A stretch of DNA of 64,000 nt, from assembly GCA_948099385.1 (NCBI GenBank), contig CANUEZ040000168.1:4007001-4071000 (forward strand), in the 5' to 3' direction. Below are positions 24,620-35,576 of this stretch, piece by piece (the first letter of the stretch is position 1; each line of letters begins with the position of its first letter). The stretch comes from Fasciola hepatica. Lineage: Eukaryota; Platyhelminthes; Trematoda; Plagiorchiida; Fasciolidae. Below the pieces are notes generated by a model. It worked only from the letters and a program-made list of their open reading frames with translations. It was not told where the DNA came from and made no database searches. Both the position numbers and the translations under genes were made by a program.

Positions 24620-25105
24620 ATCCAATACATTTTGTGCGAAAAATCTAACCAGTGGAAACATTGTTCGTGTGCTTATCCATTGTCTACCTATCCGTGCTCC
24701 ATTTGTACGTGCTAGACGAGGCTGGAAGAAGCAACGCGGCGGTCAGTCCATGACTTGGCACAGAGGTATGAAGAAGCTAGCTTCAGCGCTGGCTTCGTTT
24801 AGTGCTTCCCGCTCTCTTGGTTGGGGTCCAAGCGATAGGGATTGTCGTAGGTGAGAGACACTGAGGGGTATTGGCCAGAGTATGAGTCTGTGGCGTGAAT
24901 GATGTATGGCCTATCTGATGCACTTTCGTTACTCAAAAACAAAAACACCAAAAGCCGTTAGGTGAAAATGCGTTTCTTCTCTTAATAACCCTCTCCTTAT
25001 TATACCTTATCTTTTCTGTTGCTATTGTTGTGTCACCGTTAACGTTGACATGTTGGCAGCAAGCCTGATCTCAAGCTGATGTTATATATGTAAAATTATA
25101 GCGAA
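24620..25105 (+). mobile_element. RTE-type LINE C-terminal coding end and 3' UTR (plus strand)
   Basis: The plus frame 24669-24854 matches the RTE C-terminus: ARRGWKKQRGGQSMTWHRGM, then SRSLGWGPSDRD, then a stop where the conserved W-L-E would be, and LRGIGQSMSLWRE in the following stretch. The element runs toward the (TA)n microsatellite and converges with the minus-strand copy at 25740-26320. The 5' portion is missing or too decayed to see. Confidence 0.7.
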
Positions 25106-25106
25106 C

Positions 25107-25390
25107 CTTTTTTATTACATGTTTGTGCATGAGTGCAGTCGGAGGGCGCATACAACCCATGGCCACGAAGGCCCGCTGCACTATCAGGCATAACCGGCAA
25201 CCAGATCCAGAGACTTGGAGTGGAGAACCACATAAGGCCCCAAAAGATGAGGTGTGGTAACCATCCGGACGACAGTGAAATGCTGTCTACCACCAAAGTA
25301 ACCGGTGATGGCGAGGGTTCGAACCTCGGACCTCCGGGGTGGCGATATAGGTTGTGTTGGGCCGCCTAGGTGAGACACGAACTGGCCAGT
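25107..25390 (+). repeat. short interspersed repeat, copy 3 with perfect tRNA-like T-arm
   Basis: It is homologous to 13955-14115 and, inverted, to 15275-15462. Near 25313 it contains a perfect tRNA-type T-arm: CGAGG, loop GTTCGAA, CCTCG. This also forms a good Pol III B box. No matching A box or full cloverleaf is visible. This fits a tRNA-derived SINE tail or a coincidental hairpin better than a functional tRNA. Confidence 0.5.
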
Positions 25391-25467
25391 GATAATACGG
25401 GCGATGGCCGCGCCACATCGATCTATATTTACCTACACTATATATCTATATGTATATGTACATAAAC

Positions 25468-25649
<182 letters not shown>

Positions 25650-25739
25650 TATGCATGATGCCAACGCAACAAAAACAAAAACAGCAACAACACAAAAGGG
25701 TCAAATTGTCAGGGGGGATTAAGGGTCAACATTAAGATT

Positions 25740-26320
25740 ACAAGAGCGAAATTTTCTCCGATATTTTTACCGTGCACGTTTCGCAAATTTTTCTGTCTTT
25801 TATGGGGAAAGGGGAATCGACAGACAGGCTATACAGCATTCGCACCACTGGATCCGGTTCTGAGCCATATCTCTCAGCGTCTCTAACCACGAAAATCGTC
25901 ATTTCTTGGGTCCCAACCAGAAAGGCTGGAAGCACCAACCGAATGGAAAGTCTAAACTAACCTGAGGATCCTACTCCAAGCCATAGTCATCGCTTCTTTC
26001 TTTCTTTCGGTCTTGCCGAGCACGTGAAAAAAGACCACGAAAAGGTAAACGATGAGTAGACATATGCAAAAAATGCCCCAGCCACTGGATGCGGTGTAAA
26101 GCGATGATCTCGGTCAGAGGACGATTATCAGCACCGGAAACGACGACCAATGTCATCATCGCTCGCCCGATTTTACCACCAGACACGAGCAATGCTTCGG
26201 AGATATCGGTGGCGGGATACAGGAAGCCGCCAACCATCCTCAACGCGGAGGAACCAGGCCTCGCAAACATAAAGAACGCTACGAATCGTGACATTGTACA
26301 CCCTTTTCTTGAGAGAGAAA
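25740..26320 (-). mobile_element. RTE-type LINE C-terminal coding fragment (minus strand)
   Basis: Minus frame 26294-25971 contains EIIALHRIQWLGHFLHMST and HRLPFRGLFSRA, the conserved RTE segment after the reverse transcriptase. The end of the protein follows in shifted frames at 25960-25800 (SGWDPRNDDFRG, then WLRTG). Frameshifts separate the parts. It converges with the plus-strand copy at 24620-25105. Confidence 0.7.
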
Positions 26321-26349
26321 ACCGGATGTTATGGCGGCGCCACAGATGA

Positions 26350-27899
26350 AGCGGGTTTATGAAAGTTGCTGTGGACCTAGCGACTCGTTATGCGGTCTAC
26401 CTAAAAATACCGTTTTAGCTCTCCTCTGAAAAGTCTGGTTCCCAATCAGGTTTTTTTCGAGTTAGCGATCAAAAGTCTCACACACGAGACGAATTCTGTT
26501 AACTTAGTTATTATTCTCAAGTATAACTCAATGCGAAAATATACATGGATGCAGAAATAAGGCAGGGGTGTGACAAGTGAAAGCGTCAAAAAGATAAGTA
26601 AGGTTAATATAACGGGTAGTTTACCAAGTGGGGAACGGTCCAACCATCGAACAGAGCGCTAACACTGGTTTTTCTAGTGAAGTCTTATGCTGTTGGTCAC
26701 TCCATAGCCCAGAGTCACGTTGACTGCTTCCTCGAACACATTCATGAAGTTTACCGATCACATAGAAACTCATTCATTCTCGTAGCTCGCTGCATCAAGT
26801 TTAGTCACCACCAGCATTCGCGGCTGGAGCCGCAACACTGATTTTGAACAAGGTTTTCTCCAGAAACCACCTCCTGTTATCTTATTTCTGGTCGAAACGA
26901 AAATCACTTTGCAGCAGATGGCCCAAGCACCTTTTGGTGTCGAGATTCAGCCAACAGGGATAATTCCCTACCCCTGTATTATCTGTTTACTTGCGCTGTT
27001 TCCACCTTAGTCTCGAAATCTGTCGACATCGTTTGCCAAGGTATGCTTCTAATTTCTCCACTCGTATTCAACTTTAACAGGCCACAATTACGTTTGTGGT
27101 TTAGCATGCACACAGTCGTGTTGCGCATCTAGGGAACTCAGCATTCCGACGCTGGCACCTTCCCCTAACCTCGCCGCTGGTTTGCGCATCAGAAAAAACG
27201 CTTGCTTGTCATACAGGAACAATAATTGTGTTTGTCTGTTAAAAAGCCGAACACCTGCCATTCTCTACCACCCGTACCCGAGCACCCCGAAAATTAGCCC
27301 TTTAGTCAACCCAACAGTGACTTTCTCATTTTTTACTCTGTGAACGTTAGGGGAGTGCCGATTTTTGCTTTTTGGTCAGTCCGTAATCTTATTTTATCCA
27401 GTTTTTCTACCTCACAGCGTTCGTTTTCCTTATCTAGCCACTTCCCTCGTATTACAAAGAGGAACTTCCATATTGCCCTACTGTCAGCTACGCATCATTT
27501 AGTTTCTAATGCGAACGACTTAACACTCGTCGACCGTGAAGTATGTGACTGAGTCACCTACAGTCTGAATCTTTTTCCAGTCTAGTACTCCTCCAAACTA
27601 AGGAAAAAGGCGGGTTGTTCCTCTTTCTTCAGTTCAGTGACCTTTTCAACTCCCGTAACTCTTCATTTCCCATGTCATTTCAAAACCTAGGGACACCTTC
27701 ACCCTGAGTAATCGCGCTGGCCCTTGAATTACGGAACTCGTTGTTTATAACAAAACAATATGGTAGACGTCATTAGAAGAAACGGAGGGCAGTCAAGAAA
27801 CCCGATTAAAAACTAAACATACATTAAAGCTCCCAAACTTATGTTTTTATACGCCTGAAAATTTACTGGATTTTGAGACAGTATGAATGAGAAAGTTAC
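26350..27899. other. no recognisable feature
   Basis: A 70-codon plus-strand frame (27340-27552) has no known domain. I found no strong splice-bounded frame and no transposon motif. Confidence 0.4.
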
Positions 27900-28343
27900 C
27901 TGTCTACCACTAAACATACGCCAGCCGAGAAATAGGCATTCCAGTGAACCTACCGAAACTTCGACAGATGGCGCCGATGAGAACTGGGGAATCGGTGTCA
28001 TGCTAGGAGAATCAGTTTGTGATTCGGTTACGACGGCGTTGGCAGTAACCGGAGCCTGACTTTGAGAAACAGGGCTGGTCAATGACGGTCGCATCAAAGA
28101 AACGGCCGTCTTGGAGGCAGAAACCGATGGAATGAAAATAAACGGCATGCTGCTTGTCATTGAGCTTAATGCGCGAGCCACCACAGGAAGGGAAAATGTT
28201 CCACAACAGCCCTCAAGATTTGTGGTGGTTGGGTTGGGAGAAACTGTTTGTGTCGTTTGAGATGACTGTCCATGGGCAAGTTCTGAAGTTAAGATACTGT
28301 GGAGCAACACTCCCTGGTTATTTTTGTTGATTGAATCCACCAT
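27900..28343 (-). CDS. candidate host-gene exon or open frame, Ser/Thr/Pro/Val-rich (exon A)
   Basis: A minus-strand frame of about 148 codons runs from an ATG at 28343 to possible donors at 27961 (TTTCG|GTAGGT) or 27900 (AGACAG|GTAACT), both in phase 0. The product is rich in Ser, Thr, Pro and Val (SPVSQSQAPVTANAVVTESQ), as in disordered regions of nuclear proteins. There is no recognised domain. An in-frame stop lies seven codons upstream of the ATG and I see no good acceptor there. The first part, with TACTGTGGAGCAACAC, resembles another phrase at 28385-28420, so it may be partly repeat-derived. Phase does not match a direct join to exon B, which needs a preceding phase 1 end. Confidence 0.3.
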
Positions 28344-28446
28344 CTTATGAGGTCTTTACGAACGAGCAGCAATAATCCTCCGAAGAGCAGCATTAAAATA
28401 CTGCGGAGCGACACGTCCGTTCGGTGGTTGTCAGCTCGATTCCGTC

Positions 28447-28470
28447 CCAGATCAGTTCAGTTCAGTCTGC
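28447..28470. repeat. short TTCAG repeat
   Basis: The sequence cagttcagttcagtctgccc resembles the 3' tails of the LINEs in this window. On the minus strand it reads (ACTGA)n. No LINE body is recognised next to it. Confidence 0.4.
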
Positions 28471-28784
28471 CCTGAACAGAAGTGGTCGAAACCAATGGTG
28501 CGTCCAGATCATTGTGTTTTCAGCGATTTTTTTTGGCTTCCAGCACTGCTAGTTGAATATTTGTCTCAAAATGCGGCATTTACTAGGCGGCATCACCTTC
28601 ATAGGAATTTTTATTGACAAACCACCAAATCACATCAAATCAAAACCAAATAGGGGCACAGGACGTCATGTCAGGTCAAACCAGGCCACAAGACTTGAGG
28701 CTCGAGCCAGTAAAGCAGTCCAGGCCATCACTGCATTAAGCTTCGAGAAGAATTCCACCGGGCTGCGACTTCTGTGATTGCTTT

Positions 28785-29285
28785 GTGTTTCTGTTCATTT
28801 CAGTTCATTTCAGTTCAGTTCACTTCAGTTCAGTTCAGTTTGCACAGGACTTGGTGTGGCTAGAGTCAATCGTGGGTCCAGATAGTTATGTTGTCGGCGC
28901 GTTTCCGCAGATCCCAACACCACGTGGTCTTCTTTTTCTGAAAGGCAGGAATTTTGTGCAGTATCAGCCCTGGCAGAGTAGGGTGGAAACAATGAGTAAT
29001 TTGCATCTGACCCTAAAAGCTGATTAACATAACTCGGGGTATACTGCCACCCAGCATAAGTCTACTGCTTTCTTAAAAGCCTTCACTGTTGTGGTATTTA
29101 TGACCTCCTCCGGGAGCTTATTTCAACAGGGTACCACTCTATTCGAGAAGTACTTCGCCCTAATTTGGAGACTCGAATGCTTCCTTTGTAATCTACGGCC
29201 ACGCCTACTTGTGGATCTCTCACGGATCAGAGAGAAGAAGTCTCTGTTGTTTACTCTGTAGACGAAACAGGGTTCAGACTGGATT
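28785..29285 (-). mobile_element. CR1-like LINE 3' end: C-terminal reverse transcriptase region with (CTGAA)n tail
   Basis: The minus strand from about 29285 encodes PCFVYRVNNRDFFSLI, then FSNRVVPCWNKLPEEVINTT and VKAFKKAVDLCW. This is the usual C-terminal signature of CR1/Jockey-like LINEs (FSxRVVxxWNxLPxxV). A short 3' UTR follows, and at 28842-28791 there is a (CTGAA)n-type tail. The words just before the tail (gtcctgtgcaaactga on the minus strand) recur before the tail at 56003-56035 on the plus strand. It is a 5'-truncated copy next to a second LINE fragment on the same strand. Confidence 0.7.
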
Positions 29286-29344
29286 CGCGGTATGGAGAGT
29301 GTAGCAGTCCCATGGTTACGAACCGGGTCCTTCTACAAGTTTAG

Positions 29345-31982
29345 CTCCTCCCAAGAGTGTCACGAGTGCGGACAGTACTTAAGAAGGTGGTGACAGTGGC
29401 ACGTTGGGAAATGAAGAGGTTAAGATGGGAGTGGTGGAGAGAGTCGGAGATAAGTGTGACAGTGATGGAAAGTTGTGACAGAAGAAGGAAGGGAGCTGCC
29501 TCCTGTTATGCCACTAATGTTGTAGACTTCAGTGCACTCAGGGGACACATCAAGAGAGCAAATGTCTGCCCCTGACCTAGAGCCAGCGACGTAGCAGACT
29601 TCACCTCAGCTGGCAGTGAGTTCGACGGGTTGACAACACGGCACGCAAATAAATTTCCTCTTTTTCACGGCTCTCGGTTTGACCAGCTTAAACTCGTGTC
29701 CCGTGAGTGTGGAATCCCGCTTCAGTACAAGCAACCACTTCCCTGGAATGGAATGGCCTCCATCTGGCCTGTGGGCTTCTGTTAGATCCCCCTTGAGTCT
29801 CCTGTTTTTCCAAGAGAAGAGTGTAAGGGTCAGTGACCTTTCTGTGTATGTTTTGTCCCTGAATCCTAGTAACAGTCTAGTGAAGTACCTCTACACTTTC
29901 TCAAGAACAGCAGTGTCTCGCTCGAGATCCGGGGCCCAAGCTTGAACTAAGAGTTCCAGATGTGACCTAACTGGTGTTATGTAGAAAGGTGACAACACTG
30001 AGGCTTCTCTGGGAGTTACTGTACGCAACAGTTGGTGGAGCGGCCGGTTCCCCTTAGCGTCGGCTGCCAGAGACTGTGGAGAAGGCTGGTAGCCATAGTT
30101 TACCAGGACTTCAACGTCAGAGGTGTTAATAACATTCGCCACCGCTTGCGGGTTTTGCGGGCCTCGGTCTGCTGAATATCTACCTGAGCCCTGGGTGAGA
30201 AGCCTACATTTACATATGCTGAGCATCAGTTGCCAATAAGTGGTGCAGGCGTGAGCCTTTATAAAATCCTCTAGGGGTGATGCGGTTTCGGGTCCACCCA
30301 CCAGCATCAGGTCGTCTTGTATCGGTCTCGCGGACACCAAACCCGTCGAAATGCAATTACAAGCTTAGAGCTTATGCGCCTTGTTTACGAATAGGCATTT
30401 TCACTTAGGTTTACTTGGGAATGGCAACCGCTCCCCAGGAGTGGCCATTTCCGGTGCCGGATCCTCCTCCAGCTGAAGGCAATCCTCCTTTTCGGATCTT
30501 CCTTCCCAGTCACATAAAGTGTCTCATGGTCAAGACAAAATTACTCCAAAGTACTTTCACTCAACCAGACTCGATTTAACCAGTGCGGCTTTATAATCTT
30601 CTTCGGTCGGACACATGAGCGTATCTTAGAAGTCCTGTAGGACATTTGGGTGATCCACATCAGTCATTCATTGAGGTACGCAACTGGCTTAGCAAAAGTT
30701 GAACAGGATTTCGATAGGTCAGAAATTCGGCTTGGCCCCGGTTCCTTCAACGGACTGGTTGCTTGAAGTCTGATTTGTTTAAGCCCACCTGGTACCGGCA
30801 AAGTCGACAGCATTGCCAACATACGTCATACTACGCAGGCGGCAAGGCCCGCTCCAGCTCGTCAGCTCTGGCCATTAGCTCGTTCAGTCTCCCATCTCCT
30901 GTCATTTATACAAGGTAAACGATATAATTACTAAAACCCATCAATTGCTATCGTTCTGCCTGTCCATTCGCCGGACGGGAATTGAGTCTGAAAATCGTGC
31001 GTGCGCTCAAGAGCTGAAAACAGGAGCCTGGGTTTTGTATACCCTCTAATAGGTCGTTGGAGTAGACCAAAAAACGGGAGGGGACCCAGGACTGACTCCT
31101 GAGGGGCCCCACTGGCAGCCGTGTCCCTAGTGGACTAGCTCCCTCCCACCCTAACGTGATAAGTTCGGATTGTGAGATGTGCTCGGGTTCATTACTGCAC
31201 TTGGGGCGCTATACCTAGCTCTTCCATTTTGCGCAATAGAAGCAGGTGGTTTACCTGGTCAGAAGACCTTAGAAATCCTGATTGCGGACCTCAACCCTCT
31301 CATCCCTGTCTAGCTTGGCAGTTACCTCCCCAAAAAGGACACCAAGTAGGACTAGCACGACCTTTTTTGACGAGCCCGGGTTGTCTGTTGGAAACTACCC
31401 TATTCTCAGCCAGATAACCAGATACTGAATTCCTTATTTTTCCCTCTATTACTTTCAGGATATCGGTGGCAGAACAACAGGTCGATAGTTTAGTGCCTTT
31501 ACCTTCAGCCCTGCTCCGTGTATTGGTACAACTTCGGCAGTCAGTAAGTCCTCGGTTAACTTCGCTCAGCCGAACGACCTAGTGTCCAGCCGAGAAAGAG
31601 GGGCCCCTATTGCCTGGGCAAGGGGGCGGGGTAGAACCGCAGTGTAGGCGCAATCTGGGCCGGCTGCCTTGTCTACGTTGAGGGGCTTTCTTGAATTTGC
31701 CAAGGTTTTCGCAAAGTGGGCTCCCTGGGTCACTTGGAGCAGCGACAAATGGAAGAACAGAGCCTTCCCCAGTGATTTGGTAAGGATTTGGTAACTACCC
31801 GACCAAACTGCGCCATACCGCGACGTGAACCTCCGCGGCGACCGAGCTGCTGGTGAATGCGTGGAAATAGATGCAACAGAGTGCTTAAAACGGAAAGAAT
31901 AATTAACAGACCACCGAAGTGGACCAAATAGAAGCTGATCAACTGAACCTGCTGAACCGCGAATGAAAATATGCACTGACAC
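29345..31982 (-). mobile_element. CR1-like LINE pseudogene, reverse transcriptase region
   Basis: On the minus strand, 31750-31566 starts the reverse transcriptase with DKAAGPDCAYTAVLPRPLAQ and APLSRLDTRSFG. Near 31110 is GAPQESVLGPLPF (for SGVPQGSVLGPLLF), shifting into VYSNDLLEGI. Frame 30340-29891 carries IQDDLMLVGG at the place of the catalytic ADD motif, then CRLLTQG, RSHLELLVQAWAPDLERD and TAVLEKV. The C-terminus follows to about 29580 (RRLKGDLTEA, RVVNPSNSLP in a shifted frame). Many stops and frameshifts. The endonuclease part is absent. Plus-strand frames opposite it (for example 31172-31417) are antisense artefacts. Confidence 0.8.
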
Positions 31983-32169
31983 GCGGCATTTTAGAGGTGA
32001 AATGAAGGTAAGCTCACGAAGTTTCTCGGAGGCCAGTGACTAAACCCCACATATGAGTAGGTCATTTTCTGCTTGGTGCCTTGTGCATGCTGATAGAGAA
32101 CTTCTGAGGTAAGAAATATTCTTTGACTTCTGTGACCATCGCTTCCATCAGAAATGCTGTAGGCTTAGG

Positions 32170-34750
32170 GTTCAGCTTTTGAGCTTCATCTGTACAAATT
32201 TGGGCTTGTCTGGGTGTGCACAGAATGTCTTCAGGCGAGCAGGGGTCAATGTAAGTGGCTTCAGCGATCTCAGGAAGCCACTTATACTTGTGATGAAACA
32301 GTTATTTGCACCAACTTTGGCACAACAAAAACTAACCCATGGCTGGAAACGGCAGAAGCTAGACTCGGTGGGTATAAGAAAGCCATGAGTGAGAAAATTT
32401 CCCAACTTCGATACCTAGTGAGTGCTCGTGACATAGAACTAACATCACTAGAGGAGGAGACCAACAGCTCGGCGAAACAGTTAAGTAATTCGGACAGAGA
32501 TACCGAGAAAGCCCTCGGGAGACTTCGCAACAGAGTTATAAGGGGAATCCCCGAGCCATTATATTGCGCGGCCCGGCTGAAAGACAGAAATGCTTTACCT
32601 TGTGGTGAACGTGCTAAGAACTTTGGGCTTGCCACAGCAAGCCCTCTCTAAGGGGACTTTCAGGCCGGGCAATTGGTGCATCAGACCGAAAACCTCTTCA
32701 CATGCCCCCGGCTAGTGCTGGTCGAATCGGGAAACCCAAGATATGGTGTCGCTTTACTTGCTGCGACTGACAAGATAATGAAGGCCACGGCGAATAAGAT
32801 CAGATCACCAGATCACTCGGTGAGGGCAAACGATAGCAGGGGTAACCGTAAGCCCAATTCACGTCCTCTACACCTGCTCTGGGTCAATCAATGCGGGTGA
32901 GCATCGCCCAGCGTCGGCAACCGGGATTAGCAGTAACTCCCCGGAAAAGACCAACTCAGGTTGACACAGTCCAGGTGGGCTTCCATACACTTGATATTTA
33001 CCATTCCAACCCAGCTTCAGCGCAGCACAGAAACCTCGCCCGGAGCGGGCCCGGGAACTCAAGATTTAGACAAATCAGAGGTACTAAAAGTAAACGTGGT
33101 AGAACACGCCAAAGGCACTCGGGCAAACTGCCTGTGAGCAAACAAAGAAAATCGTTTCCACCTAGGCGATCCGAAACTAGGGCTGAGGCCAAGACCAGGG
33201 GACTAAATGCAGTGCTCACAAGTGCACATGGTGCGGGGAAAAATTGAGTGAACTAGTGGCTGAATTCAAGGGTAGTGGCAGCATCGCATCGCGGAAGATC
33301 GGCTCAGTAATGGTGTAGCGATAGTGAGTCTTCCGCTAGCAAGGTACCCTCCTGCAGCGTAGATAGACCAGGCGGAATAGAGGGAGGGGTTGTACACTTG
33401 ATCGTTGCTGATGAGCACGAGCAGGTGGCCCAGGAGGTGATACCCACTCCAAACATACACGTGGCCTCGTGCCACCTGAGTTCAGGGAGCACGAATACGA
33501 CCCAGATGAGCGTCTTCAGGTCTCCACTTCAACCTCCTAACGAAGACCATTGGGTACTGGAGCTCCTGGTAGGATAGCCATCCAGTCTGACAGATTAGTG
33601 ACTGTCCGCGATTTTAACTCTCCGGAGAGGGAGTGGGGGAGATTGCGGGCCCAGCGAGGTGGGCCCGGCGATCAGTTGACGGGGCTCGTGTGCAGATTCA
33701 GGCCAGTAAAACACGCGTGCCAAACACGTGGCCAAACATCCGGCCTTCTGGACCTCGTACTCACCAAATCGTCGGAGGATCTCGACCACCCCGCGGTTAC
33801 TGTTCCAGTAAGTGAGAGATCATGAGGTGTTCAGGCTGCTTTTCAAAGAGAACCCTCAGGTGGCCCCTCAAAAACTGGGGAGAAAGTTGACTGAGAAGCT
33901 CTGGAAATGGCTGAGGAGAGTACTCAAAGGACAGCCTACAACCTCACTTTGGAAAATGAGCGGTCTCACATAAACGGCAACCCGATGCGATCCACTGATG
34001 GGTTCGCTCCAGTGAGCGGGGCAAAGTGGAAGGGCCAACCACCTTCGTGGGTCTGCTGGGCCGAAAAAGCGCAGGCACAGAAGCAAGTTGCATGAAGAGG
34101 CTTCCGCGTAGTGAGGGCACCTTCACTTTCTGTGGTTCACCGGGGGCGCCCGAACAAGTTTTAAGAGTACGATACAGATACAATACAAGGTGAGATTGGC
34201 GCAAAATGCTGAGAAGTGCCCCAAGGACTATGGCGACGGAGTGCAGTCTAAGGCGCAGTCAACAGTGGCGGTGGGAAACGTTACCGATGAGCAGCGGTAA
34301 CTCACAAGAAAGACAGGGAACAAGCCAAGATACCTAAACAGTTCCTCGGGATGGTAAACATCGAAGATGCCGGGAACAGTCCGTCACAATCAGGACCTAG
34401 TCGCGTTCCCCAAGTAGGCGAATTCGTTATGGCACCCGAGGCAGCGGAAGTGGCCATCCATCGGTTAAAACAAAATAAGGCAGCCGGGCCAGACGGGCTG
34501 TGCCTAACCATCCTGCCTCCGCTGGCACGCATAGTGTCTGGGGAGCTAGCTTATTTGTTCAGCAGGTCATTAACATCGACCAAGCTAAGTGCTGACTGGT
34601 TGAAGGCCAAAGTGGTGTCGATCCAAATTGGAGGCAAGGGGGAATTTCTTCACAAGGGAGACCCGTCAGTCTACTTTCGGCGGTACTTGGGGTACCCGAG
34701 AGAATCGCCAGAGAAAGGGTCACAAGGTATGCTGAACACCACGGGGTAAT
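32170..34750 (+). mobile_element. CR1-like LINE pseudogene: ORF1, endonuclease and start of reverse transcriptase
   Basis: The plus strand begins with an ORF1-like region (32214-32651), including the acidic coiled stretch TSLEEETNSSAKQLS and ALGRLRNRVIRGIPEPLY. A basic region (32891-33247, TKSKRGRTRQRHSGK) follows. The endonuclease domain is visible at 33340-33825: VFRSPLQPPNEDHWVLELL (usual YRSPxxxxxDxxLLxLL), then VTVRDFNSPEREWG (for AGDFNAPxxxW) and LLDLVLTKSSEDLDHP. The reverse transcriptase starts at 34465 (NKAAGPDGLCLTILPPLA, LFSRSLTSTKLSADWLKA) and is cut off near 34690-34750. It is broken by stops and truncated, lacking the catalytic core. It is head to head with the minus-strand LINE at 29345-31982, about 190 bp apart. 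Confidence 0.8.
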
Positions 34751-35189
34751 CACGGTAGGGTGGCTGGTTGGCAGCTAGTTGGATCTGACCGCGCCCCGCA
34801 CCTTTGGAATTAGCAAGAGTGAGTGTTGTCTTTTCAGGCGAGGCGGATAAAGCAAACCACAGGATGTTTCCAAGGGTCAAAAAAACCAACGCCGATGAAT
34901 AAAAAAATTGATTGGCGGACAACGGATGGGTTAGTATCCTAATACCATAACCCGGATGGCGACCGACGTAGTATCCTTAGCCTCTGGGCATCGTAGAATG
35001 GTATAAAGGTGTAAACGGATAACCGGTACGGGAAGGCAGAAAGGAAAGCGCGGCCTGGACAAGTCCCAAATGGAGACCGACACTCAACGGCTAGTGCGGA
35101 AGGACTCTAAACGAAATAGAGGTAAGCTGATGAATGGAGATTACTGATTGTGACCGCTAGTCCCGCAGCAGGGGGTGATGCTTTGTAGG
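34751..35189. other. no recognisable feature
   Basis: Between the truncated LINE and the solo LTR. A minus-strand frame (34922-34671) shows nothing recognisable. Confidence 0.35.
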
Positions 35190-35576
35190 GTGCGTGTAAC
35201 AGCCGGTCGTGGAAAATCCCCCTTTTTCCCTCGCGATTCAGTGTTTTTCCCAACATCACTCATTTCCATACACTATTGGCTTGTCTTTACGAACTGGTTG
35301 TTTTTCTGGACCAATTGTTGTTTGTTCGCGCCCAGAGCGCTACTTTGGCACATCCTTGTTCAGGACCTGCGTGACGCACGTGCTGTCTGCTCACACGCTG
35401 CCATTCGGTTTCTCGTTGTTGAGACTTTGTGATCGTATTATTGAGGTTTGTATATTGTTTATGTCATTGTTTATTTTAATAATCTAGTATCGTAGACTAT
35501 CACGGATAATCGTCTTCTGATTTCGGGATCCGTTGCGAATTTGGCTACGCATTGCTCAAACGTTCGTAACAGTGCG
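35190..35576 (+). mobile_element. solo LTR of the BEL-2 family with perfect 5-bp target duplication
   Basis: The LTR itself is 35195-35571 (377 bp), starting TGTAACAGCCGG and ending CGTTCGTAACA. It matches the reverse complement of the 379-bp LTRs of BEL-2 (48616-48994 and 54936-55314) with a few differences. The flanking 5 bases GTGCG (35190-35194 and 35572-35576) are identical, as expected for integrase-made target duplications. It most likely arose by recombination between the two LTRs of a full element that has been lost. Orientation is plus, opposite to BEL-2. Confidence 0.93.
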
